Assembly (NCBI RefSeq): GCF_028476545.1
Contig: NW_026732279.1
Coordinates: 124,001 to 188,000 of the forward strand
Source: Physella acuta
Taxonomy: Eukaryota > Mollusca > Gastropoda > Physidae
Direction of reading: 5' to 3'
Length of the DNA stretch: 64,000 nucleotides
Under the pieces are notes generated by a model. That model searched no databases. It was given only the letters and a program-made list of their open reading frames with translations, and was not told where the DNA came from. Of this stretch, positions 38,157 to 49,099 are shown in pieces; position 1 is the first letter of the stretch, and each line of letters opens with the position of its first letter. The position numbers and the translations under genes are program-made.

Positions 38157-41100
38157 TTATGTTAATATTAAAAAATTAAATTCTTTTTTTTTAGAAGTTG
38201 ATAGGACCTGTGATGATGCTGCTGATGTGGTGACAAGTGCCATGAGAGATGCTGTTGAAGATATACCAAGCTCAGAACTGTTTCCTGTTGAAGTGGAGCT
38301 GCATGGGCTGCAGTCTCTGGGCACTGCTGGCATTCAGTCAACTGGTGCCGTACCACAAGCTACCACTGCTGCAGGTGACCTGAGGGATGGCACCAAACTA
38401 GAGACGTCCAGCACGTCAGGGAGCATTTCAGACACCCCACCTCATGCTGACACCATGTCACAGAGTGGTGATGTCATGCCACTGTCATGCCATGCTTCCA
38501 AAAGTCTACCTTCAACTACAGTGCAATCTGTGGATGCTCCCCAAAGTTCACAAGTAGCATCAGACAGTACAACATCAGCAGGTGTAGCTGAGTCAGCAGA
38601 GCCAGCAGGAGCTCCATGTAAACTTGAAGAACGTTCAGAGTTGACTTGTAGCAAGCATCCCAATGATCAAATTTCCCATGTTTTGTGTGTGGATGTAGAA
38701 AATGGTAATAGAGTTGTTCTGGGAGATGAGGCTTGCTGTAGAGCAGCTGATTCAGGTAGTCAAGATGTGTTCATGGATGTAACTGCTGCAGTCTCTGTAC
38801 AATCTTATCCAAGTGCCTCTCCATCATACCCCAGTCCATCAGACCCCACCCCATCATACCCCAGCCCATCATACCCTAGCCCGTCAGACCCCAGCCCATC
38901 AGAGCCAGCTAAAATGTCATTTCATGAATCACAACTGTTGAGTGACATCCTTGGGAACTTGACCAGACCAAGTGACCATGGAGGGACTACCTTGAGCAGA
39001 CCCGTTGAGCACCCAGTGATTTCACCCATGTTTGTCCACCCTACTGCTGCTGAAGACATTCTTTCACCCCCCAGTGAAGTGTATGCAATAGCTGGTGCAC
39101 CAGAGGAGTGTGTGCCTGTGTCTACCAGTGATCTCTGTGTTCCTAGCTTGGTTTCTCTCTGTGACAGTCTTGTATACTCAGATCTTTCACAAAGCACAAA
39201 TGGAAATGTTCAGGTAAAGTTGGATGTGACTGGATATGAGACAGCATCATTCAAATCTGCCCAGAGGCTGGAGAGGACACCTTCAGATCTCTCAGCCCTA
39301 TCTCTAGTGGTGAACGTTGGTTCCCAGAGCTTGTCCACCAACTCAGCTGAGGAGGAGAGCACCAAGCCTCTGGAGCTGTTGTCTGTGTCTGTGGAAGATG
39401 AGCAGACCAAAAGTCAGCTGCTGGACACTGGAGCGGCCAGCTTTGATTCAGTCCTGCCGTCCATGTCTCCGCAGTCGTCCGGCTCCTCGGCTCATATTTC
39501 TCCCAACACATCCATGACATCCAGCGAGCCGCTCAACTCGCAGTCCAACTCTGATTTCTTCCAGCAAGTCTCTGAGGTCTGCGGAGAACAGTACCTAGAG
39601 CGCAGAAGTTCTAGAGACTTTTACGGAGAGCTGCGGGAGTTTCTCAACTCCTCGAGCTCAGGTTCTCGCAGCTCAGCCTCTGGTGGGCCCAACTCTAGCT
39701 CTAACTCAACCTGGGGGTCAAGGTCAGGATCTATATCATCTCATGGCACCAATGGCTCATGTAATGATTTTGTTGACTTTTGGAATAACTTCCGGCGCCG
39801 AAGCTCCCAGTTGAGTGACACCACGTCTCGCAGGTCCAGCTCCAGCAAACACAGCTCCGACTTCAGCACAGACCTAGAGGTAAGACACTTTTATTACAGC
39901 TGAGACAATCCTAGATGTAAGACACTCACTTTTATTACAGCTGAGACACTGAGACAATCCTAGATGTAAGACACTCACTTTTATTACAGCTGAGACAATG
40001 AGACAGTCCTAGATGTAAGACACTCACTTATATTACAGCTGAGACACTCAGACAATCCTAGATGTAAGAGACTCACTTTTATTTGTAGCTTTTGTTTTCT
40101 TTTTTGTAAAGTGCTCAATTTATAATTGAAATTATTACATTTTTGTTCAATTTATAATATTTAGCTTTCATGAAGTGAATAAGTGATATAAAATTAAAAT
40201 TCTGAAAGGATTATATACAGGTTTGAAAGTGACATCACAATTATCTATAGTTAGCAAATTCTTTTTAATAAATAGCACAAAGCAATTTTCATTCAAGTTC
40301 AAGCTAGACTATTATTCTCATTATTTGCGTGCCAGCAGTGAAAAGTATCTACAGATATGGCTAGATATTCATGTGATTTTGACAGTACATTCTTGTTCAT
40401 AATTCAAGAAAAAACCTAAACATTATTACAATTTTTCTTTAAGCATGACATTTAATTGCACGTTAAAGACATTGCTCATAAAAATGTAACTTTCAGGAAA
40501 TATCAGAGGGCCTACAGAAATACAGCCACGGAATCATTGAAGAGGAAGGGGGACTCTTCTCCATGCTGACAGACTTTGCCTCACAAGTTGTATCCACAGC
40601 TGTCAGCAAGGGTGTGGCCACAGCTGTTAACATCAACTCTGTGGATCTGGGGGATCAGGACAGCACACTGGACCAGGTGGCCAGCTTCATGGATACATCT
40701 GACAAGATGGATAAGGACAGTTCCATGGATACATCTGACAAGATGGATAAGGACAGTTCCGTGGATAAATCTGACATGGATAAAGAAAGTTCCATGGATA
40801 AGTCTGACAAGATGGATAAGGACAATGATTTTAACCTGGGGGATAAGGATAAAGTAGTAGATGAAGCAGATACGGTCAGTGCAGTGGATCATATGGGCAA
40901 AGGCCTGCTCCATAAATCTGTCAGTCCACAGGTAGAAGATCGTAGACATGAAGACCAGTGTCCTGCTGCCTTGCCTGTAGGAGCCAGTGGAAAGAGCCGG
41001 AGCAGGTTCTCTAGAACTGCCACCTTAGTCAGACAAGAAAAACTCAACCCAGATTTTGAAGACTCGCCTGAAGTCTTGTTCCCTCAAGGAGAGGGATCTG

Positions 41101-44100
41101 GAATACCTGGCAAGTTTAGTGAGGGTGATGGTATACCTGGCAAGTCTGAGCATCAGGAGCACCAAGCAACAACTGTCATTCCAGCTCCATCAGGTTCACC
41201 TGTGTTTTCTAAATCTTCAGGTGTAAAACCAGGTCATCAGAGTGTGGATTCTGGCTTCATCTCTGTCCAGACCTCGGCAGCGTCACTCCATGAGCCAGGT
41301 GTGTCAGCCTCTAAGCCTGCTAGTGGTGACCTTGTTAGTGGTGACCTTGTTAGTGGTACCCCTGTTAGTGGTACCCCTGTTAGTGGTGACCCTGTTAGTG
41401 GTGACCTTGCACATGAAACCATTCCAAAGAAAGAGACATCACTAGACTCCCATGTGTACAAGCCATCTTTGCCTAGTTCTACTGCTGAATCCACACAACT
41501 AAAGAACACTGACCAAAACATCAAACAGAAGCCCACATCGTCTTTCAAAAGTCATTCCTCTTCTCATATTCCTAAAGCAGCCACCAGTACTGAAGTGCAC
41601 AGTAAGTCTGGCAAGGCCAAGCGAATGAAAAGTGTTGAAACAGCTGGCAAAGTGCCCAGCCAGTATCTCACAGACTCTAAGCTAGCCAGAGAGGCAGCAG
41701 CAGCCTCAGTGTCTGAAAGCTCATCCTGTTCCATGCATGTGTCAGTGGGAGCCAGCGGACCATCCAGATCATCAGGGATACCCAAGTTTAAAAACTCTTC
41801 TAAATCTCTGTCTGAGACAGCCAAGTGTTCCTCCCCTCCACATCATAAGGCCAGGCAGGAAGACTTGCCAGTTGATAGAAAAGATGGATCTAAAGCAAAT
41901 AGAGCCAAGAAACAAAGCAAGAGAGGAGATGACATGTTCCCCCTGCCACAGAAAAGCCGATACATATTTTCTGATGTTGCCCCTCCCCTCCGTGAGAAGA
42001 AACACAGGCACAAAGACAGCACTGCTGATTCCCCACAGAAAAAACATGGCAGAAATACTGGTAGAAAATCTGATGATAAAAAGCGTCCTTCAGCTAAAGA
42101 TTCACCTAAAAAAACACCTTCAAAAGATTACACCAAATCACCAAAATTTATTCGCTTTGTCAACTCTCTAGCTGAAATATCAGTGAGTCAAGCAGTGCTA
42201 GAAGGGGCTGAGATCCTCACACAAGCCCCACATGCTCACGATGAGATCTCTGATGAAGTTTACAACTGGTTTGCCACCAAGATCATCAATGAAGTATTTT
42301 TTCATGTCCTCACTGAGACAAGGGAACAAGACCCTGCTGTACACCTGGATGAAATTGGCGCCTCTGGTGATTTGGTTCCTTCCGTTGAGGTGGAAGCTTC
42401 CAGGTTAATAGAGAACATGTTCCAGACGTTGGGCGCCAGCGCAACAGACACTGTGGAAGTGGGATCTGCCAGACAAAAGTCTAAAGGGATTCTGCCAGCC
42501 AAGTCAGACATGGCAGCGTCCAGCTGTCATAGTAAGGTCCCTGGCTCTCTTAAGGTGGTCAAGTTCAAGGAAAGTTATGAAGATGATGAAAGTGCTGCCA
42601 AGCCAGCTCAAACTCCAGCCAACAAGACAAACTCCAGCACACCATTCCGTATAAGCAGCAGCATTCCAATTCCAGTCCGCAGGAAAAGTAGCTTAGATCT
42701 TCCTTTGGTTTCCCCCCCTGTGGGCAGGGGGCCAGGGGATCTGTCCTCTGACCAGCAGAGAAGAGGTTTGGCCAGTGTGGATTTGTCTTTAGACATTTAC
42801 CAGACAGCCGCCTCAATAGTCAACCAAGTTTTTCAGACCATCTCTGACAGCATGGACGCTCAGGTCCTCAGCCCTGGATCTTCCTGCCGATATGGAACTG
42901 TTTCATCCTCAGATGCCCATTCAACAGGTTTGTGCTTGCTCATTGTATTGTTTAAATCGTTTATATTAAATTATATTCATGTCTCCTATTTAGGTTTTAG
43001 CATATCTAAATTTTTTTGTTTTACTAGATTTTTCATTATTTTTAAAATAGTTCATAAAATAAAAGTTTTGGTTTATATGTAAATTAATTTATTAATTTTG
43101 GTAATTTAAAGAACCTAACAATCTTTTGTTACTTAAAGTGACAGTTAAATTATAAGGTTGCATTAAATTGATCTGATTGGTTATTTTGTTCTCTCTACTG
43201 CCAGGCAGCAGAATTCATAGTCACTACGATAGCTTTGCCTCAAATATTTTCTCAAGTTCTTCTATGAAGACTTCAGAGAGTCCACGACGGAGCCGCCGAT
43301 CTGTGTCCCCTAGTATAGGTGTCTTCTTCAGAAAACCCATGAGCCGTGAAACTCTGACCAACGCATTTCTCAAGGTTGACCACAGCCCTCAGATAAAGTC
43401 GTACGAGCGACGCAGCAGTGAACCATGTCAGACAAGCGTGCAGTTGTCCTTGCAGGCCTTCAACAACAACAAGTTCTCTGGGAAGATGGTGGAGGATAAA
43501 AATGTCAAAGTTTCAAGGACTGATGATGACATTGGTCGAGGCAAGACATGGCGTCGTGGCTCCTTGGAAGGATTCTCGTTTGACCAGCGCAGGAATTCAT
43601 GTGGGTTCAAGGACCCTGTGCTGTCCAGGTTTGCTGAGGAGCTGATGAAGGCAGACACCTCTGTGCCAGAGCTTGTCATTGTTGGATCCCATGCCAGCTC
43701 TTCTTCAACAGGTCAGCTTGTCCCACGTTTGGTCCTTGTTTGTCCTAGGTTTGGGTTAAACTTAAAGTCTTTTGTCAATCAATAGGACTCAAATCATATC
43801 AAACATTAACTGTAATTAGTCAATAAGTCATACAAGAAACATTGTGTATTATGCATCAATTGTAACACCACAAATATAATGCAACAATGACATGGTTATA
43901 AAAGCATGCCACAGTGTTTTTATTATAAAACAATATTATGAAAAGATTTTTTATAGAAGAAATGTTTGCGCCTGTTGTATTAAAAATATACTTTTGATGT
44001 TATAGGTTCTAGGCGAAGCAGCATGAGTGCTTTTAGGGATTCAACTTTAGCTAATTTAGAAAATGAACTTCTTAATACCAGTTTCACAAGGTTAGTTGAA

Positions 44101-47100
44101 CAAACAGAAAGTTTACGTTGTATGTTTGTATTTTAAGTTTCAGTGTTAACCAGCTGTGAAGCTTTAGGCTTTAAATAATTGTAAATAGTCATCAGAAAAG
44201 AATTTCATTGAATTCTTTTCAGACCAATAATTGTATAGTTTCATATAGCAAAAATCCCAAAGTTTAAGTTAATTTATTATAAATATATCTACTGATGGCC
44301 TATGATTCATCTCTTATGATAATTGGTTTGATGAGACTTGGGTGAGATATGAAACAAAAGACAGGACCGTTTTATCCAAATCACATAGAAAACATTTAGA
44401 CCAGTTACTATTTCCATCTTCAGTGCCTGTAGCATGTCCCAGTCCACCAAATCCCACAGAAAACACAAACATTTAGACCGGTCAAGGAGTAGAGAATCTC
44501 GCCAAGGGAAGTCAGACAGCTCAGACACAGAGTACTGGTTCCCTCCCCCTAGGTTTGTGGGTGAGGAGTTCCAGCAAGAGTACAACAGACAACACAGCCA
44601 AGATGAGCTGCAGGTACCACTTCTAACACATTCACATTTCTTCAGTTTTCTATTGCTTTTTCTCTTTTTTTAAATAACTTTTTTTCTTTTCATACTTTTA
44701 CCGCCTACATAGTAATTGAACATTTAGTTTTATAAAGTAATTGATTAGTGGTTTTAACAGATTGATAACATTAATAGATTTGGGTTGACAGGCTTAAACC
44801 TGAAGAAATCAGTTCATATTCTGCTTCTCTTATTTTTAATATTTTCTCAGTGTTTTCTGGCTTTATTTAACTGATAGCTGCTTGAGAATATTTTCTCCAA
44901 CTATGTTCAATTGCTGTTGTGGTTTTCTTTTCTATTATTTTAATCTTTGAAGTTTGGCTTTGATATAACACCATTCAATTTTTGGCTTTCAAACCTGACA
45001 ATTAAGAGGTAGGAACTTAGCAGACATTTTCCATAAAGGTTTAAAATGACCCTTCTTTTCCTGCACTCTCTAGGATTATGCGAGTTATTTTGCTGGTCGT
45101 GTAGTGCAGGAGGCTGTTTGTGTGCTCCAGTGTGAGCCAGAATACATGAGCCAAGATGCGCTGGATGTTGACATGTTTGCTGAGAACCTGTCTGACCAAA
45201 TCATGCGCGACGTTTTTATTTCGTCAGTTACCAAAACAGCTGACAGGGTCCAAGCTGGCACAGATATCAGGGGAAGTAACCAGTTTCCCTTTGGGGAGGG
45301 AGCTAAGCCTAAGACTTCCAAACCTAAAGCTATTCCACTCAAGAAAGGACAGGAAGCACGCAGTCATAAAGCTAGTGGAAGTCAACTCCGAGTAGGAAAA
45401 GCTTCATCTTTAAGTGAATCACCAGTGCACCTCCAGCCCCCCCACTCTAGTCAACCTTTCCATGGGCCCCGGGGTGTGGTCAAGCACAGACGTAGAACTC
45501 CATCTTATCCTAATGACGCTAACATCCCAAGAACCAAACGCCATTCCTCACCGTCCCCCTTCTTCCCTGGGGTCTGGTCCCGTCCAGCAGCCTCATCATT
45601 ACAAGTTCCTGTAGGCCAGCATCGGCCCAGCATGGTCATGAGAAGCCTGTCTGAGTCCAGCACCAGCAGAGACAGCAGCAGCAAGCATCACACTGTGGTA
45701 AGGAACTCCGCTGGCATAGCTCTCTAGATGATTTCTAGCGCTAACAAATGTATTCACACTTTTCAGAGGTGTTTACTGCACAATTTTAGATGGTTGGTAG
45801 CACTTAGTGTATTCCCCTTTTTCAGAGGTTTATGTGGCACATTTTTCTTTACCAGTTCTTTACTTTCTAACTTTTTTATATAGAGGTATTTTCTTAACAA
45901 CAGTGATAACATTTTCTCTTAATAATGTATCATTTTATGAAACTTACAAAATACATCCAGTTGTGAGTTGTTCAATGACCGCTTTATTGCATTGATTTTT
46001 AAAAAATCCTTGGTTTTTATTATTATTATATCATTTATGTTTATACATTTTAATATATAAATAAAGATACATGTATCTATATATAAGTATACATCCAATT
46101 ATAAATAAATGCATAGGTAGATATCCATATATCACAATCATCTATATACCTATCATAGTTGTACATATTACATAGGTAGATATCCATATACCACATTTAT
46201 CTATATACCTATCATAGTTGTACATATTACTCTCACAGTTGCTTTATACTTCTGGATCACTTTTAGCTGTAAGATTTAAAGCTAAGTTTGATGTTGTAAA
46301 CTATTTAGTCTATCTAAAATTTCTTGTATGGAAAGTTGACCATTTCTTTCAAAGAGTATTGTTTTTAAAAAAAAGTTAATTAATTTAGATTCATGCATTA
46401 AGAATCTCATGAAATATGTGCAAAAGTGAACTGAAATATTTTAAAATGCTATATTCCTAACACTTATTTTTTTTTCAACTTTAATCCCAACTTTCCAGAA
46501 GAGGAAAATAAACTCTAGCCTGGGTGATCATAAACAAGTTTGACATTGCTGTGATTGTTTGTGTATCAATATCTAATTTATCCACTAAATAAAGCTGGCT
46601 ATTAGTTCAATTCATTTTTGATGGCTGCTTTATTTACTTGTCTATTAGTGCTTGAGTCTTTATCCGTAGGTTCAATTGGCTATTTTCATGAGAACTTACA
46701 ATACTTGTTTATAATGAATACAAATTAAAATATTTTAAATGCATCTTTTAGCAACATTTAAAAAATCACTAAGCATAAAAGAATATTTTTTTAAAGTTTA
46801 AATGCATAGTATTAATAGAATGTGAAAATCATTTTAACATTTTATAACTAAAATTTTGAGTGCATCATTGATTCAATGTTTGATTAATAGTTGATAGTTC
46901 TTCAACACATACATTGAAACAATTTTAAAATTGTTTTGTGGTTTAGCTACTGACACAATGCATTTGTTTTTGGTGATTCCAATAAGTACACAAATAATAA
47001 CTTACAATCACAGTTCTTCCACTAGTGCATCAAATAATTTTATATTACTTTAAGTTTCCAAATAGGTTAAATGTTAAACAAATTTTATGTGTGGTAGAAT

Positions 47101-48954
47101 CAGTATTTATTGATTGGTAGGTCAAAGGTTAAACAATTTTTATGTGTGGTAGAATCAGTATTTATTGATTGGTAGGTCAAAGGTTAAACAAATTTTATGT
47201 GTGGTAGAATCAGTATTTATTGATTGGTAGGTCAAAGGTTAAACAATTTTTATGTGTGGTAGAATCAGTATTTATTGATTGGTAGGTCATAGGTTAAACA
47301 ATTTTTATGTGTTCAGTAGAATCAGTATTTATTGATTGGTAGGTCAAAGGTTAAACAATTTTTATGTGTGGTAGAATCAGTATTTATTGATTGGTAGGTC
47401 AAAGGTTAAACAATTTTTATGTGTGGTAGAATCAGCATTTATTGATTGGTAGGTCAAATGTTGAAATAATTTATCATCAGAAAACCAACTTGTACCAGAG
47501 GGAGCAGTCACCAGCAAGTGTCAGGTCTGTGGACTTGAGCTCCTGCCTCTCTGACCAGACCTGCTCGTCCATCCTCTCATCATCATCAGCATCCTCGTCC
47601 ACATCATCCCTGGCCAGTATTGGACCCACTGGTCAAGACAACAAACTGGACATGGATCCCTCATATCCAGAACTTTCTACTCAAGTCTTTCACAATGTGA
47701 ATCAGGAAGCTGTTCCATCAGTAAAGGTCAGTGAGCAGCCTAGTGTGGGCAGTGTTAGCACGCCACTGAGACGACAATGTGAGCAGCCTAGTGTGGGCAG
47801 TGTCATCACGCCACTGAGACGACAATGTCACAGGTCTGTGGCTGATGAGTTTGCTAAAGGTTTGAGTGAACAAGTCATGGAGACAGCACTGGAGCAGTGT
47901 AGGAGCAACCCTTGGCTCAGGGTAAGTTGGGGCCTTTTTAAAAAAAATATTTGTGTGGTTGGTAGCTAGCAGTTGCAGAACACCTATGCTATGGTTTTAT
48001 GGTGATAGATATTTAGGAGAAAAATGATTTGCATTACCCCCATTTTACAGCATCTGTCCTTATCAACAAATTTCAAAGCAAAAAAAAAAAACTTAGTTTT
48101 TTATTATAATTTAAAAAAATGTCTTCAATATTGAAATCATCAAAAGAAATTGCTAACTGATGTGTTGGAGATTAAATTTGTTTTTTCCTTCTCCAGTTTT
48201 GTTCCTACCACCAGCCAATAGCCACAGGTAACTGGGGCTGTGGGGCATTTCAAGGTAACCCACAGGTGAAGTTTGTGTTGCAGTGGATAGCTGCAAGTAT
48301 TGCCAGATCTCCCACGTTGTTGTATTACACTTTTGGTGACCCAAGTTTGACAAAGGTAGGTCACTCTGATTCACCGTATCAAAACTATTTGACCCTTGAA
48401 CTCTGTTAGCAGTACAGTCACAAGGCCTTGCCTGCTGGTGGTTGGTTGGTTTCTGCTTGGACAGCAAGTTTTCTTGAGTTCTTGTAGGCTTGAATTTTGT
48501 AAGTTAAGAGAGAGAGTTAAGAGAGAGAAATTGCTTTTAGGGCTGATGGTGCTAGACATTGCAAGACTATAGTTGTTTTTATTTTGGGTAATTTTATTAT
48601 TGTAGTCATATTTTTGGGATAACTATCTTTAAACATATAATTTAGTGGTTCTTGTATTGCCTGTTCTGTTCATTTTACTTCCTTTTTTTCTATCACATAG
48701 GTGATATTTGATTCTGTTGATTTTTAAAATAATTTGATGTCAATCATCACCAGGCTCAAGAATTAGCTGCTCTGATAAGTGGCATGACAGTTGGCCAGCT
48801 TGCGTCCACACTAAGAGAATACTGTCATTGGATTACCAAGAACATTCCCCCTCCACACCACACCCAGACTGCCCCTAGGCCAGCTGAAGGGCAGCCCCCT
48901 CAGTCCTTGTTTGATTTCATTTGGGACAAGTTTCACACAGCAGAGGACAGATGA
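33547..48954 (+). CDS. PARG: Poly(ADP-ribose) glycohydrolase with a ~1,990-residue AKAP-like insertion
   Basis: PARG cleaves poly(ADP-ribose) chains. Exons: 33547-33657, 34535-34871, 35054-35192, 35463-35559, 35971-36087, 36183-36239, 37152-37325, 37903-38059, 38195-39879, 40497-42927, 43205-43711, 44006-44090, 44424-44613, 45074-45697, 47481-47921, 48197-48355, 48754-48954. All phases close, giving 2,503 residues from the ATG at 33547. The frame is open upstream, so a 5' exon may exist. PARG landmarks: VTLSRQFV and FFLSLFPERI (about residues 150-175), LKCVLHYF, GVIEDSPHAIQVDFAN, the signature GGGVLGKSRVQEE (about 276-288, both catalytic Glu present), GFEQFSCYKGYAES, VAIDAISYR, LNKAVVGF. The domain is interrupted at about residue 396 and resumes at about 2385 with ATGNWGCGAF, YYTFGD and MTVGQL. 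The inserted part is Ser-rich and probably disordered. It carries PKA-anchoring-type helices and RRxS sites. The usual GAFGG is GAFQG here. A hydrolase is likely but activity is not shown. Confidence 0.93.
33655..34286. repeat. 79-bp array starting at the first PARG splice donor
   Basis: Eight units of 79 bp. Each begins gcaggtactccacatactta and ends near catcaagatatagatgg. The first gcag|gtactcc is the donor of the exon ending at 33657. Later copies read gaagcag|gtactcc and keep a usable GT. Two sequence variants alternate (ccacggctgta and cctgggctgtg). Confidence 0.93.
35575..35950. repeat. Intronic array (tttgtttgattgaagaa units)
   Basis: About seven imperfect units of 43 to 58 bp with tttgtttgattgaagaa, tgtttcaattagttgc and tcatcaact. 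They lie in the PARG intron between 35559 and 35971. Confidence 0.85.
36549..37128. repeat. 32-bp intronic array inside the split PARG signature
   Basis: About 17 units of gtgagacagtgaaccctgta followed by gccacattaggt. The array sits in the intron between the exon encoding GGGVLGKSRVQ and the exon that opens with the catalytic EE. Confidence 0.93.
37378..37768 (+). mobile_element. Dimeric tRNA-derived SINE in a PARG intron
   Basis: Two tRNA-like modules are visible. The first, at about 37380-37455, has an A-box-like gtggtagagtcggtaaagc and a B-box-like gagttcaaaccctc. The second, at about 37643-37725, starts ggcgtggtcgagtctgc. The unit ends in a gaagaagaa tail. It is the same family as the copy at 54759. 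The target duplication is unclear here, so this copy is probably older. Confidence 0.85.
38810..38905 (+). repeat. Coding repeat (PSYPSPSDP)
   Basis: An in-frame repeat encoding PSYPSPSDP-type units within the large PARG exon at 38195-39879. It is proline- and serine-rich and is expected to be unstructured. Confidence 0.85.
39871..40085. repeat. Array starting at a PARG splice donor
   Basis: Four units of about 50 bp containing cctagatgtaagacactcac and ttttattacagctgagaca. The first copy, gacctagag|gtaagacac, is the donor of the exon ending at 39879. Each unit repeats a GTAAGA donor-like string and an acceptor-like ttattacag. Confidence 0.9.
40687..40850 (+). repeat. Coding minisatellite (DKMDKDSSMDTS)
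   Basis: About four in-frame units, 27 to 36 bp, encoding SDKMDKDSSMDTSDKMDK-like charged repeats within exon 40497-42927. Units are nearly identical, so length variation between individuals is likely. Confidence 0.9.
41324..41412 (+). repeat. Coding 15-bp repeat (LVSGD/PVSGT)
   Basis: Six in-frame 15-bp units of gttagtggtgaccct or gttagtggtacccct encoding VSGDL, VSGTP and VSGDP. Confidence 0.9.
47063..47460. repeat. 55-bp intronic array
   Basis: About seven units with ggtcaaaggttaaacaattt, ttatgtgtggtagaatcag and tatttattgattggtag. The array ends about 20 bp before the acceptor of the PARG exon at 47481. Confidence 0.92.
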
Positions 48955-49044
48955 CCATGATGTCAGACAACTGCTGGTGTTGTACCCAAGCTATGTTTGA
49001 CAGGAGACCAAGGACATGTAAATATTGACAGGTGTAACCAGAGC

Positions 49045-49050
49045 AATAAA
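49045..49050 (+). promoter_or_regulatory. Candidate poly(A) signal for the PARG-AKAP gene
   Basis: An aataaa hexamer (in gagcaataaagtgacc) about 90 bp after the TGA stop at 48952-48954. If it is used, the two arrays that follow lie outside the mRNA. Confidence 0.55.
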
Positions 49051-49099
49051 GTGACCAGCTGCTTCAACTCACCTCACAGTTTCCACAGTCTGGTCCATT

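Larger units (their letters stand above)
38195..47921 (+). other. Seven exons encoding the AKAP-like insertion within the PARG domain
   Basis: These exons (residues about 397-2384) are rich in Ser, Asp and Lys, with low-complexity coding repeats. Helices fitting the PKA RII-anchoring pattern (hydrophobic at positions 1, 4, 5, 8, 9, 12): ATKIINEVFFHV (about 42273-42308), AASIVNQVFQTI (about 42807-42842) and AGRVVQEAVCVL (45092-45127) match fully. SDQIMRDVFISS (about 45191), SEQVMETALEQC (about 47864), ASQVVSTAVSKG (about 40575) and AADVVTSAMRDA (about 38219) match with one or two deviations. PKA-type RRxS sites include ERRSSRD, RRRSSQL, SRRSSSS, VRRKSSL, ERRSSEP, WRRGSLE, QRRNSCG and SRRSSMS. 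The phase at entry (1) differs from that at exit (0), so the block cannot simply be skipped. Confidence 0.75.

Noticed and set aside
38089-38194. Upstream start of the large frame at 38089
   Set aside because: This part is a TA tract in the intron. The exon starts at 38195 after a pyrimidine-rich acceptor and in the phase required by the previous exon.
40563-40565. ATG at 40563 as the start of a separate gene
   Set aside because: The frame is open upstream to an acceptor at 40495-40496 and is in phase with the exon ending at 39879, so it is an internal Met.
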